In this document: piece after piece, positions 1 to 8,808 of the stretch
Layout: each line of letters opens with the position of its first letter
How positions within the stretch are numbered: the stretch's first letter is position 1
From: Planctomycetota bacterium
GTDB taxonomy: Bacteria; Planctomycetota; PUPC01; JACPCR01
DNA: 33,365 nucleotides
Direction of reading: 5' to 3'
NCBI GenBank assembly: GCA_030740295.1
Contig: JASLXP010000379.1
Coordinates: forward strand, 1 to 33,365
The notes under the pieces: model-generated
The model's input: the letters and a program-made list of their open reading frames with translations, nothing else
Told to the model about the DNA's origin: nothing
Database searches by the model: none
Program-made: the position numbers and the translations under genes

Positions 1-378
1 TAATGAGACATATCCCTACCTCCTGACTGAATGAATACAACCGTTCGTCCACGACGGACGAACCTCAGGAGAAAGGATGAATCAGAATGTCGTTAATCGG
101 AAACCACCAAAAATGCCATCTCAAGCCACATTAACTGTCACCGAAGCGGGTTAGTTCAACTAATTAAGTATCAGGCAAATTTGCCCTGATAAGTTGATAC
201 TGGGAAAGAAATCAGGCAGGCTCTTGCCTTTCCCGATCGGTACAGGAAAACCGTAAAGTCTAGGAGTATCGAAGGCACTGTCAATGTCTAGGCAGCCGCC
301 CAAAGCGCGCCGCAGGCTTGCCAGCTTGAGACAGCCTTTTTTCGCCTCAACGGTCTCCAGCTCTTCAATCTCAAGCGC
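1..378. other. Intergenic region with small inverted repeats
   Basis: I recognise no gene here. A perfect 8-bp hairpin lies at 43-63 (GTTCGTCC, 5-nt loop, GGACGAAC). A second imperfect palindrome at 169-191 is centred on GGCAAATTTGCC and flanked by TATCAGG/CTGATA. A third nested hairpin at 203-231 pairs GGGAA with TTCCC and AGGCA with TGCCT. A 25-codon frame with a reasonable ribosome site (AGGAGAAAGG, ATG at 77, stop at 152-154) is visible but resembles nothing. A minus frame at about 164-378 stays open for about 70 codons but has no convincing start. Confidence 0.4.
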
Positions 379-600
379 TTAGAGGTGTCTTACGCCTCGT
401 TGCCCCTGCGATATGTCCTGAATGCGTTCATTAAACCGCATCCCCTCTTCGGCCATCCGATCCAGGTTCGGCGTCTTGGGGCAAGTAGGGCCGTTGACGC
501 CCAACAGCAGCCATGGTCCGTCCGGAGGGCTCTCTCTCCGCCGCACGTCCGCAGAATCGTAAGAAGAAGAACAAGAAGAAAACGAAGTGAAGGGCGACCT
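379..600 (-). pseudogene. Decayed sulfatase N-terminal fragment
   Basis: On the minus strand the frame ending at the TAA at 379-381 reads, from about 513 down to 427, GVNGPTC followed by PKTPNLDRMAEEGMRFN. This is the conserved N-terminal block of sulfatases, after the metal-binding Asp pair and before the Cys-x-Pro-Ser-Arg active site. The intact sulfatase at 2401-3876 has the equivalent IRTPRLDTMAKEGMKF. The frame stops 16 codons after the block with no active-site motif, no central region and no C-terminus. Upstream, a hydrophobic FVFFLFFF string sits in another frame, suggesting a frameshift near 515-560. On the plus strand, a short lysine-rich reading (NRKKKNKKKTK then stop, about 555-590) resembles the tails of such sulfatases, but I cannot assign it. 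This looks like a relic left by deletion or rearrangement. Confidence 0.55.
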
Positions 601-617
601 CTCCGTCCACAGACGGA

Positions 618-1235
618 TCAGGCGGGGTTATCGGGTTGCTGAAGAGTTCCATCCCGGTGCACTTCGGCTAAGCGCCGTCGAATCTGCCTCAGACATGCGA
701 AAGCCGCCATCGCCAATAAAAGGCCAAGCTGATCGAGCCACAAGTCGATGAAAGAAGGATCGACGTACTGACCTTCGGCAACGTACTCGTGGAAGATGTT
801 GACTACAGTGCCGCAGATCCCGACTGCGATAAGGCTCCCGCTCAGCCAGAGACCCAGCAGGGACAGGATGACGCTGCCGAGAAAGTGGCCGTAGAAATTG
901 TTCGCAAAAGAATTCCCGTCGCTTCTGATGAAGGACGTGAAGCTGTCTGCTTTCTCAGGCCAGTCCATCCAAAAGACGAAGAAGTGTCTGAAATTCAGGC
1001 GAACACGTCGCCAACCCCGCAAGACGGCAAAGTCAGGATCGCTCACAGGTAGCCCGGCAATGTGGTGCCTGTATCCGTTGCCCTTCGCTGCGAAGGGATC
1101 GGTTTGTGGGGCCGCAAAGAAATCGAGGATGCAGAGGAGGAGGCTGCCTGTGATCAGGAGCGCGTGTCGAATATTCATCCTTCGAGGGGCAGCGGTTAAG
1201 TCTTCAGGGCTCTCCGGCATCTTTCTGTGTCTCAC
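618..1235 (-). CDS. Small hypothetical membrane protein (VanZ-like topology)
   Basis: Function not recognised. Up to 205 residues with three or four hydrophobic spans: one near the N-terminus (HALLITGSLLLCILDFFAA), a long one in the middle (GHFLGSVILSLLGLWL then SLIAVGICGTVV), and a last one (LGLLLAMAAFACL) before a short basic tail. The segment HEYVAEGQYVDPSFIDLWLDQLG between the last spans recalls the Glu...Asp-x-x-D-hydrophobic pattern of VanZ-like proteins, but the match is weak. The start is uncertain. GTG at 1235 is the longest choice. ATG at 1220 is possible. ATG at 1178 begins directly before the first membrane span but has its purine-rich AAGG abutting the start codon. It is isolated between repeat-rich DNA and the sulfatase relic, so no operon context helps. 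Confidence 0.55.
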   Translation of the reverse strand: MRHRKMPESPEDLTAAPRRMNIRHALLITGSLLLCILDFFAAPQTDPFAAKGNGYRHHIAGLPVSDPDFAVLRGWRRVRLNFRHFFVFWMDWPEKADSFTSFIRSDGNSFANNFYGHFLGSVILSLLGLWLSGSLIAVGICGTVVNIFHEYVAEGQYVDPSFIDLWLDQLGLLLAMAAFACLRQIRRRLAEVHRDGTLQQPDNPA

Positions 1236-1297
1236 CTGGATGGCGTTTGCTTGCTCGTGCAGCAGCCTTCGGCCGCAACCGAGGATGAAGTCCAGTG

Positions 1298-1325
1298 CTC
1301 TTAATCTTTATCGTAATCGTTCACT
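1298..1325. repeat. Left arm of perfect 28-bp inverted repeat
   Basis: The 28 bases beginning CTCTTAATCTTTATCG are the exact reverse complement of 2121-2148. The two arms bracket about 0.8 kb that contains the tandem repeats at 1428-1960 and no gene. No target-site duplication is apparent outside the arms. Confidence 0.85.
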
Positions 1326-1427
1326 TAATCTCCTTGCTCCAGAAGATTAAGGAGTCAGGCCGAAATAATGTTGCCAGTTTCAGTTTTCAACCTGGGGTCT
1401 GAATGGGAAAAACGCATTCAAGCCCCG

Positions 1428-1960
1428 GAGGGGCGGTGTGTGTTTAGCGTCTTTCTCGAAGTCTCAGTTATGACCGAAGGCCATGATTCACCGTAGCCTG
1501 GGGCAACGCCCCAGGATTCATGAATCGAACGAGGTTCATTGGCCGAAGGCCATATTCAACGATGCAACGTCGCCGCTTCGGTGAGTATGGCCTTCGGCCA
1601 AAAGGCTGATGCGCATCACATTCCTGGGGTGATACCCCAGGCTACGATAAGTATGGCCTTCGGCCAATTCGCAGAGGCTAAACGCATACCGAGGGGCGGT
1701 GTGTGTTTAGCGTACCTGGGGTAGTAGCTCAAGATTGGCCGAAGGCCATGCTCATCGTAGCCTGGGGCAACGCCCCAGGATCGAGAGAGAGCGACGATCA
1801 TTGGCCGAAGGCTATATTCAACGATGCAACGTCGCCGCTTCGGTGAGTATGGCCTTCGGCCAAAAGGCTGATGCGAATAACAATCCCTGGGGTGATACCC
1901 CAGGCTACGATGAGTATGGCCTTCGGCCATTACGGCCGCTGAACACATACGAGGGGCGAA
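1428..1960. repeat. Tandem ~263-bp repeats rich in short hairpins
   Basis: Two units begin at GAGGGGCGGTGTGTG (about 1428 and 1691). A third partial unit starts at about 1951 with GAGGGGCG. Each unit contains three copies of TGGCCGAAGGCCA or its reverse complement TGGCCTTCGGCCA, which fold into 5-bp hairpins with a 3-nt loop. Some copies differ by a base. Each unit also has a pair of larger hairpins, CCTGGGGCAACGCCCCAGG and CCTGGGGTGATACCCCAGG. These are flanked by CGTAGC on one side and GCTACG on the other, so the two halves can also pair over about 150 bases. The most similar parts of the two units are at 1473-1666 and 1736-1929. The structure resembles bacterial REP/BIME elements. No REP-associated transposase is in the window. 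Frames open across the block translate the palindromes in all registers and are not genes. Confidence 0.85.
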
Positions 1961-2120
1961 GGGGCGTTTGCGTAGGGCGCCGCCGCCCCTACGGGGCTGA
2001 AGTCGGTTTCTGTCTCCGCTCCCTGGTTAAGACCAGGGGCTACTCGCCTGCGTCCCTCCGGGACTGCGCAGCGGATTTCTTCCGGTTGAAGTTGGTTACT
2101 CAATTTCGATCAACGTCCTG

Positions 2121-2148
2121 AGTGAACGATTACGATAAAGATTAAGAG
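2121..2148. repeat. Right arm of perfect 28-bp inverted repeat
   Basis: Exact reverse complement of 1298-1325. It starts AGTGAACGATTACGATAAAG. Pairing stops with a mismatch on both sides (1297/2149 and 1326/2120). Confidence 0.85.
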
Positions 2149-2400
2149 GGGTACACGCACATCGCGCAGAAGTTCCGAAGTAAATCTCCACGCACTGGAT
2201 TCTTCACAGTCTGAAAGGAATTGAGGAATTAGGAAATCGGTAAACAGAGGCCGGCGTTGCTGTAACATCGGCCCAGAAGCATCGAAGCATGAAGAATCCG
2301 TATTCCTATTTCCTATTTCCCCAATTCCTTCTCTTCCAATTAAGCATAAAGCACAAGGCCTCATTATTTGTCCAGTTATGTAATCTTCTCACCTGTCAGA
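2149..2400. other. Intergenic spacer with degenerate inverted repeat
   Basis: No gene seen. The 21 bases at 2217-2237 (GGAATTGAGGAATTAGGAA...) are the reverse complement of 2308-2328 (ATTTCCTATTTCCCCAATTC...) with two mismatches. Both arms are themselves built of a repeated GGAATT(A/G)-type word. Any terminator of the sulfatase gene would lie here, since that gene ends at 2401, but I see no GC-rich stem followed by a T-run. Confidence 0.5.
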
Positions 2401-3876
2401 TTACTCAGTCTTCGAAGAGCCTTTTCGCTTTTTCTTGCGTCCTGGTGGTGTTGGCGGCTTTGTTGGGCGCGGGTCGGCGGGGTCGAAGAACCGCATGTTC
2501 TTGCCCACTCGATCGTAGTCGCCAAGATCTTCGCGCATTGCCTCTGCTAACGAGAGCAGACGCTTGACGACCTCCGGGTTTTGCCTGGCGACGTTGGTTG
2601 TTTCGCCGATGTCCTCATCAAGGTCCACCAGAAAGGGCTCATCGAAACCTATTCGGTCAACCGGCGCGATATGCCTGTTGATGCTGAAAGGAGCAGCCCC
2701 GGCTGGTTGCGCGTCTCGGGCCAGATGCAGTTTCCATTGGCCCTGTCGGACAGCCTGAAGGTGAACGCGAAGGTAATAGAAGAATGCTTTTCCCGGGTTT
2801 GCTTCGTCAAACTTTCCGTGGAACAGATGGCGAATATCCTCTCCATCGATGACGCGGTCGGAGGGCGCTTTGGCACCGGCCAGCGCGGCAAAGGTCGGCA
2901 GGACGTCGAGCGTACTGGCAAGCTTGTCACAAGCCGTCCGTGCGGGAACTCGGCCGGGCCCCCACAAGATGGTCGGCACGCGCTGTCCACCCTCGAACGT
3001 CGATACCTTGCCGCTGCGCAGTGGCCCCGCCGATCCGCCGCGATCGCCGGGCAGGTGGCCGTCGGCGTGGTTCTTATTCTTAATCAGCCACGGGCCGTTA
3101 TCGCTGGTGAATAGCACGTAGGTGTTGTCCTCAACGCCCATCTCACGGATTGCATCCAGGATGCGTCCGACGTTGAAATCAATCTCTTCGATCACATCCC
3201 CGTAGAGTCCACGTTTGCTCTTGCCCTTGAATGGTGGCGACGCGTCGAGCCGAGTGTGCGGCATCGTGTGAGGTATGTATACGAAGAAGGGCCGCCCTTT
3301 ACTTTTCTGCATGAAACGGATGGCTTCATCCGTGTAACGCTTCGTCAGCGTTGACATGTCCGACTTTGGCTCGATCAGTTTCTCATTGCGGTAAAGGTTG
3401 ACGACCGAATCGTTGCTGGTTGGCGTGCCGAAGAAATAGTCGAAGCCCTGTCGCGTCGGGAACAGGTCCATGAAGAACCCTTTCTGAGCGTGTCTGGCGA
3501 GATCCCATTTGCCGAAGCATGCAGTCGCGTAGCCCTTCGTCTTCAGCACTTCGGCAATCGTGATTTCGTCACTGTGCAGAATCGGATGCACTTGCTTGAC
3601 GTTTCCGCGCTCCGCAACGCGCATCGGATAACAGCCGGTCATTATCGCGGCCCGCGAGGGTCCGCAGACCGGCTGGGCGTAGAAGCTGGTGAACTTCATG
3701 CCTTCCTTCGCCATTGTGTCGAGGCGGGGCGTGCGAATATCCGGCGAACCAAAGCAGCCGACGTCCTGGTAGCCCTGGTCGTCGGTAAAGATGATCACGA
3801 GGTTGGGCAATTTCTGCTCGGCGTCTGTGCTGCCCAGACAGGTCAGTGCGGCCAGATAGAAGGCAAGTGTTTTCAT
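2401..3876 (-). CDS. Secreted formylglycine-dependent sulfatase
   Basis: A 491-residue type I sulfatase that hydrolyses a sulfate ester, probably on a polysaccharide or oligosaccharide. The first 19 residues (MKTLAFYLAALTCLGSTDA) form a signal peptide, so it acts outside the cytoplasm. The fold begins with LVIIFTDDQGYQDVG, where Asp32 and Asp33 would bind Ca2+, and IRTPRLDTMAKEGMKF. The active site VCGPSR has Cys71 in the Cys-x-Pro-Ser-Arg motif that is oxidised to formylglycine; GCYPMR follows. The later TSDNGP block supplies further metal ligands. The tail is lysine-rich (GRKKKRKGSSK). Its ATG lies two bases after the stop of the large upstream gene, so the two are almost certainly co-transcribed and translationally coupled. 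The formylglycine-generating enzyme is not in the window. Substrate cannot be told from sequence. Confidence 0.95.
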   Translation of the reverse strand: MKTLAFYLAALTCLGSTDAEQKLPNLVIIFTDDQGYQDVGCFGSPDIRTPRLDTMAKEGMKFTSFYAQPVCGPSRAAIMTGCYPMRVAERGNVKQVHPILHSDEITIAEVLKTKGYATACFGKWDLARHAQKGFFMDLFPTRQGFDYFFGTPTSNDSVVNLYRNEKLIEPKSDMSTLTKRYTDEAIRFMQKSKGRPFFVYIPHTMPHTRLDASPPFKGKSKRGLYGDVIEEIDFNVGRILDAIREMGVEDNTYVLFTSDNGPWLIKNKNHADGHLPGDRGGSAGPLRSGKVSTFEGGQRVPTILWGPGRVPARTACDKLASTLDVLPTFAALAGAKAPSDRVIDGEDIRHLFHGKFDEANPGKAFFYYLRVHLQAVRQGQWKLHLARDAQPAGAAPFSINRHIAPVDRIGFDEPFLVDLDEDIGETTNVARQNPEVVKRLLSLAEAMREDLGDYDRVGKNMRFFDPADPRPTKPPTPPGRKKKRKGSSKTE

Positions 3877-3878
3877 TT

Positions 3879-6800
3879 TCAGTCCACGACCATGAAGGCA
3901 TCATAAGGCGAGCGAATCTTCGACAGTTCTTCACGCTTCCTGGCATCGCCGATCGTATTCAAAAGTGCTCGCGCACGGATACGGACTTCCGGCTGCGGGT
4001 CTGCGAGATGTTTTTTCAGAATGTTGTGCCGGTCTTTCGGGCCCGACAACTGCAGGTGGCTCAGTGCGAAGAGACGGTCGAAATGATGTTCGGACTGAGC
4101 CATGCGAAGGATCTCTGCCCCGGCTGCTTTACGAAGCTCATCGTTCTTCGCGGCCATCACCTTGCTTAACGCCATGGAACGAAGAACGGTGTTCCGGGCG
4201 GAGATGAGCGGAATGAAACTTCTCTCACGGCCTTTCAATCGCCCCAGCATTCGGCACATGAGACTCACCGACGCGGGCTCGTCCACACTCCGCGCCTGCT
4301 CGAAGACGACGTCGTACCAATCCGCCGGGACATCCTGGAGGTGCGACGCGAGCCTGCGGCTCTCTGCGGCCCACCACTTTTTCCTGGCCCTGGAACGCTT
4401 GATCTTGCCGACCCAGATTCGGCGTTCTCTGGGTGTCAGTTTGAAGGCAGTGCCGGCCTGTTCGAGGAGCGCTTCTTTGCGGCGTTCGAAACGTACGATT
4501 TGTGCCGCGGCCCGTTCGCTGGCCGCGATGAGTAATCCAAGACCGGGCTTGTGGCCAGACCGGTAGAGGGCAACGATAAGGTTGTGATTCAGAGTCGCGA
4601 GGTCACTCATTCCTTCATCGTCTTTACCGAGAATGCCTCTGACTTCACTGAGCTTTTCGGTCAAGGGCTTGATGTTTTCGCGGTTGGCGACGTCTGCAAG
4701 AGCCGCGGCAGCCGACCTCTGTATCAGCAGGTCTATATCACCGAGGCGCTCGAGCAGAAGCGCGTTCGCGTCCATTCCTGCCGCTTTGCCAAGGAGTGCA
4801 GTGCCTGCTGCACGGACTTCGCGGGTCTGGGCATTCGCCGCGTCTTCCGCGTCGGCCTTGAACGTGCGATCGACAAAGGGGTGAGCGGTACGGGTGATGA
4901 GCTCACACAAGTGCAATGGCAGTTGGACATCCGTACCCAGGGCGGCGACCAGACCTTCGGCGACCTCCTTATCGCAGATGGCGCAGAGAGTGCGGACAAG
5001 TTTCTCCTGCTCTTCTGATTCCAGATCGCCAATCGAAATCATAGCTTCCATTACCAGATCGCGATCCACATGCGGCACCGGTTCTCTGGTCACGGCATCG
5101 GAGCCTTTGAGGAGTTCGGTGATGAGTTCTGCGAAGACCCGCTGCAGGCCGTCCCAATGCCAGAATGGGAGTTTGTCCTCTGGCGCCAGCCCCATGGTGC
5201 TTCCTGCGAAGACGGCAACTTTGCCCCGCTTATGTTCTCCGTGGAAGAGCAGCGGCTGGCTATCCGCAAAAAGGAGGGTTGTCGCTGCCCTCGGTTTGAG
5301 AGGGTGTGTACAGAAGATGTGAGGCTTTGGAGACCAGTTCAGACTGCTGCCAATCTGTAGAGCATTTGCAGCTCGCAACGGCAAACCAGCCTTGTGAATA
5401 GCTGTGCTGTCCGGCCGGGCCGGGGGCATTTCGCAGGGGAGCAACTCTTCGAAGAACGAATCCTGAAAGCCACCTCGGTCCAGTGACCACTCGCCGCCGA
5501 TGACGAACAGCGAGCCACCGGCTTCTACAAATTTAGCGAGCGCGTAACGCTGCTGCAGGGCCATGTAATTCGCTGGGACGTTATTCATGATCACCAGGTC
5601 GTAATGCGAGATTTCATCGAAGGTCTTCGGCAAATCTGGCATGGACCGCTGCGCTCCCTGCATCCAGCCGCCTTTCTTATTGATCTTGGCTTCTCTGATG
5701 TTCGCGCCGCCGGCCCAGCCAATCGCCTCTTCCATCGAGTACATCCAGTGGAACACTCCCTTCGCAAGCAGAATGTCCGGCACGCCGTTGCGGCGGAGTT
5801 TGAGATTCTTTATCTGTGGGATCTGCGACTTGGCCAGGCGTTTTGCATCGGTTACCCGCGGCGCCGGCTTTTCCTCTTTCGGCCGCAGCATCGCCTGCTC
5901 TGCTTTTTTGCGTGAGGCTTCCGCTTCCTCGGCCACCAGCTTTTTGTAGCCCTCTCTCGCGACGTTTACCGGATCGGTAAATTCGAACGGCTCGGCCTTT
6001 TCTTGTTTCTCAATCTCCAGCACTGCCATGGACCAATACCTGACCGTGGGTAAGTTGAGGCTGACAGTTTGACCGTTCTGCCTCGTGGGGAGCACTCGCT
6101 GATTGTTCGAAAGTTCCATACTCACCTGCCAAGCCTTCGTTGGCTTCCATCCTTTGGGCAGCAAGAAATCAAGCTTTACGTTCTTTTGAAGTGGTGGCGG
6201 CGGCTGTCGCAGTTCGTTGAAACGTTCGTTCTCCGGCTTGCCGATCAGGTTGACGACGAGTTGTCTCCGATTGCCATCCAGCTTTCGGAAGAAGGTGAAC
6301 TCCTGCCACCAGCACGGATGGGGGGAGGTGACTTTTATGACCTCGTCCGGATTGGCGATGCGTCGCCGGGTGTTGTCGTAAACGATGCACGAATAGCGCG
6401 TGGCAAATTTCCAGAAATGGCCGATGCTCGATGCGCCGGCATGGCCGTAAGGGCGACCACCGGAGGCAAGCAGAAAGATGCGGCAGTAAAGGCTGTCGAG
6501 AATCGTTGCCCGGTCGAAACCGATGGCCAGATAGTAGCCGCCGAGGTTGCGCACCCAGTCACCCTCCAGAGCCATGGCGCCGGCGAACACCCACATGATT
6601 CGATGGCTGAAATTGCGGTTGCTGTAATCGCGAAGTCCCTCATTCATGATGAGGCCGCCGCCTCGGGCGCACTCTTCAAAGTCCGGCAGATTGCCACTCG
6701 GCGGCATGGGCACTTTGTTCACATCCGGCCGCTTGTCGCTGTACTGCGGATGCAGGTAGTTATAGCCATGCACGAAGTTCGGATACTTTCTATTGACGAT

Positions 6801-8345
6801 CTCTTTGACCAGTTTCGTATTGGCCGCGGAAATCTCGTGTCCATCCGTGCCGCCAACGACGAACTGGCCATCCCATCGAATCCCATCCCATCCTAACATC
6901 TGCGCGGAGCGAACGATCTCTTCGGCACCGAAGACAACTGCTTCTTTCACACGACTGTTCACCCACTGCCCCTGCCACGATTGCCAGCCGTCGGGCGCGC
7001 CCAATGAGTAATCGAGCGCGCGCATCCGATCGAGGAAGTCCACCTCCGGCCCGCCTTCGACGAGGACGCCTGAGTTATAGCGATGATACCATTCCGGATG
7101 CTTGCGAAACGTCTCGAAACCCGGCAGGCCGCCGCCGCATGATTTGCCGTAAGTGATCGCCTTGATGCCATGTTTGTGCAGGCCGTCGATCACCGCACGA
7201 CAATCGGTAATCGTGCCGTGGTATTGCGTCTGCCCCGACCAGAACTCTTCGGTGTCCGGCGTCATGTCATCGTAGTCAGAGGGGGCCCAGGCAAACTCTT
7301 CGTAGTAGTTGGCGTAGTTTTCGCGATTGAGTTTCACGAGTGAGTCCACCCGCTTTCGCCAGCCATAGCTACCGCCCGCGGGCCAGCCGCGCCCTGAGAT
7401 TCCAACCTTCCAGATGTTTTCACTCACACCGAACACATTGCTATGACGGTGGACCTCCTTCCCCTCAACGTGAAGCGCCGCCCTCATCTCGCGACCAAAT
7501 TCCTCCGGGCCGACATTGAATTCAAACCGCACGATTTTTGATGCACCGGCCTCGAGCGTGATCTCTTTGCGACCGACCTCGCGTTCGGCATCGAGCTCAT
7601 GGCCAAGGGCAAACAAGACCTCGCCCCGCAGTGGGGTGGACTGATAATTGACGACGGTCACATCAGCGAAAGTATCGTCTCCGGGCTTGTAATGGATCTT
7701 CTCCGCATAGATCTTACGAACCGCGCCGACGTGGGTCAGCGGAGACACGAAGACGGTATCGAGCGCGACATACACTTTTCCCGCCTCCTCCAGTTCGCGC
7801 CCATCCTGCAGGATCGCCAGTTCCTCTTCCCCCTCGCCAAGATCGACTTCCTCCTCCAAAAGGTTGGGAACGAGCTCAGCGGTATCCTGGTTGGCGACCG
7901 TGACGCCCAGCGCTTCCTTGTGCACTTCGGCGTCATGCTTCCAACGAATTACGAGTAATGGCCGGATGGCTTCACGAATCTCGAAGTCGACATCGAACCG
8001 CTGATAGGCATCCGCATCAAGATTCAGGTAAGTAAGAGCTCGCTCGCCCCCTTCAACCGAACACCGAAGGCTGAGCCCTTTTGTGAGTGGCTCACTGCGG
8101 GATGAGATCCTCGCAACAAGACCCGCTCGATAGAGACCAGGCCCGAGGCGGTCGGGCAACTCAACTTCGACGAACTTTCCTTCCACGGGCGACACATCAA
8201 TCGCCAGGCACTTGCCGCCATCGGCCTTTGGGTCTTTGTAGACGAGCAGCGCGCTGGCGATATCTTCCGCCTTGTAGATTGCCTGCTCCGCGCTGAGGCG
8301 GCTGCAAAAGGCCAGGAATAGAAAGAGACGGGCGAGAGGCTTCAT
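3879..8345 (-). CDS. Giant secreted protein: TIM barrel, GATase-like domain, HEAT-like tail
   Basis: A 1488-residue protein if started at ATG 8345, where MKPLARLFLFLAFCSRLSA is a clear signal peptide. An in-frame ATG at 8603 adds 86 residues, has AAGGAG 12 nt upstream, and would bury the signal peptide. Residues about 20-310 look like beta-sandwich domains. Residues about 315-640 look like a glycoside-hydrolase TIM barrel: WKVGISGRGWPAG, then GTITDCRAVIDGLHKHGIKA, LGWDGIRWDG with a candidate catalytic Asp near 488, and LLASGGRPYGHAG. It recalls GH66-like or other alpha-amylase-clan barrels, but I cannot name a family. Residues about 850-1080 resemble a class I glutamine-amidotransferase-like/ThuA-type fold (YDLVIMNNVPANYMAL, FVEAGGSLFVIGGEWS, GKVAVFAGSTMG). 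Residues about 1080-1488 are helical, HEAT-like repeats. It directly precedes the sulfatase gene, suggesting both attack the same sulfated substrate. Confidence 0.85.
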   Translation of the reverse strand: MKPLARLFLFLAFCSRLSAEQAIYKAEDIASALLVYKDPKADGGKCLAIDVSPVEGKFVEVELPDRLGPGLYRAGLVARISSRSEPLTKGLSLRCSVEGGERALTYLNLDADAYQRFDVDFEIREAIRPLLVIRWKHDAEVHKEALGVTVANQDTAELVPNLLEEEVDLGEGEEELAILQDGRELEEAGKVYVALDTVFVSPLTHVGAVRKIYAEKIHYKPGDDTFADVTVVNYQSTPLRGEVLFALGHELDAEREVGRKEITLEAGASKIVRFEFNVGPEEFGREMRAALHVEGKEVHRHSNVFGVSENIWKVGISGRGWPAGGSYGWRKRVDSLVKLNRENYANYYEEFAWAPSDYDDMTPDTEEFWSGQTQYHGTITDCRAVIDGLHKHGIKAITYGKSCGGGLPGFETFRKHPEWYHRYNSGVLVEGGPEVDFLDRMRALDYSLGAPDGWQSWQGQWVNSRVKEAVVFGAEEIVRSAQMLGWDGIRWDGQFVVGGTDGHEISAANTKLVKEIVNRKYPNFVHGYNYLHPQYSDKRPDVNKVPMPPSGNLPDFEECARGGGLIMNEGLRDYSNRNFSHRIMWVFAGAMALEGDWVRNLGGYYLAIGFDRATILDSLYCRIFLLASGGRPYGHAGASSIGHFWKFATRYSCIVYDNTRRRIANPDEVIKVTSPHPCWWQEFTFFRKLDGNRRQLVVNLIGKPENERFNELRQPPPPLQKNVKLDFLLPKGWKPTKAWQVSMELSNNQRVLPTRQNGQTVSLNLPTVRYWSMAVLEIEKQEKAEPFEFTDPVNVAREGYKKLVAEEAEASRKKAEQAMLRPKEEKPAPRVTDAKRLAKSQIPQIKNLKLRRNGVPDILLAKGVFHWMYSMEEAIGWAGGANIREAKINKKGGWMQGAQRSMPDLPKTFDEISHYDLVIMNNVPANYMALQQRYALAKFVEAGGSLFVIGGEWSLDRGGFQDSFFEELLPCEMPPARPDSTAIHKAGLPLRAANALQIGSSLNWSPKPHIFCTHPLKPRAATTLLFADSQPLLFHGEHKRGKVAVFAGSTMGLAPEDKLPFWHWDGLQRVFAELITELLKGSDAVTREPVPHVDRDLVMEAMISIGDLESEEQEKLVRTLCAICDKEVAEGLVAALGTDVQLPLHLCELITRTAHPFVDRTFKADAEDAANAQTREVRAAGTALLGKAAGMDANALLLERLGDIDLLIQRSAAAALADVANRENIKPLTEKLSEVRGILGKDDEGMSDLATLNHNLIVALYRSGHKPGLGLLIAASERAAAQIVRFERRKEALLEQAGTAFKLTPRERRIWVGKIKRSRARKKWWAAESRRLASHLQDVPADWYDVVFEQARSVDEPASVSLMCRMLGRLKGRERSFIPLISARNTVLRSMALSKVMAAKNDELRKAAGAEILRMAQSEHHFDRLFALSHLQLSGPKDRHNILKKHLADPQPEVRIRARALLNTIGDARKREELSKIRSPYDAFMVVD

Positions 8346-8808
8346 AGTTTGAGTGTGCAGCCTTTGATGCAGGCTAAAGGCGGGCCAGAGACCTGAGTGA
8401 TCGTCGCGACCCTTTGGCGGAGCTGAGAGCAATTGCCGCGACTTGCGGACAGGTGGAGCATATCCGATAGCCAGACAGTCAAGCGAATCATTGTTTGCAG
8501 CCGATCCAGGGCCTCCTCGGCTACCGTAAATCCTTGTAAACGTGAGATATCCCACGATTGCAAGGCGGGGGGTGTCTGGTATGTTACCGATGCTGTTTTT
8601 CATGGTTTTGACAGGCTCCTTTCAGACGGTCGGAAGGCCCTGGTAAAACATATAACCCGTTGTTTCTACATCCGAAATACCATGTGGAAGGCCGGCAACG
8701 GGCAAACTGCGGGATTGGCGTCAACACCTCCTTTCGCATTCAGATCGATGAGAGGCCCATCCTGCAGTCCTTCAATACGAAATTAACTTGCACCTGGAGT
8801 AATAACAG
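8346..8808. promoter_or_regulatory. Divergent intergenic region
   Basis: This region separates the minus-strand TIM-barrel/sulfatase unit from the plus-strand ExbB operon and should hold promoters for both. The part from 8346 to 8603 is open in the frame of the minus gene and could be an N-terminal extension. A TTGACA occurs at 8608-8613 on the plus strand, but no -10 box stands at the right distance. TATAAC at 8651 lacks a matching -35. On the minus strand, 8725-8734 reads AAAGGAGGTG, an ideal ribosome site with no start codon at the right spacing. A ribosome site for exbB (GGAG at about 8795) stands 9 nt before its ATG. Confidence 0.5.

Noticed and set aside
77..154. 25-codon frame with a good ribosome site
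   Set aside because: Too short, no recognisable content, and nothing downstream for a leader peptide to control.
164..378. Minus-strand open frame of about 70 codons
   Set aside because: No convincing start codon or similarity; this length can occur by chance in DNA of this composition.
1539..2121. Open frames across the palindromic repeats
   Set aside because: They translate the same palindromes in several registers on both strands, which marks repeats rather than genes.
8346..8603. N-terminal extension of the 1488-residue protein to ATG 8603
   Set aside because: It has an AAGGAG site, but the extension would place 86 unremarkable residues before a textbook signal peptide starting at 8345. 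I kept the shorter start, with the doubt stated.
8608..8655. TTGACA (8608) and TATAAC (8651) as a promoter for exbB
   Set aside because: They are about 37 nt apart, far from the 17 nt needed, and neither has its own partner box.
8725..8734. Perfect minus-strand ribosome site AAAGGAGGTG
   Set aside because: No start codon at 5-10 nt. The only nearby TTG is 2 nt away and opens an unremarkable 40-codon frame.
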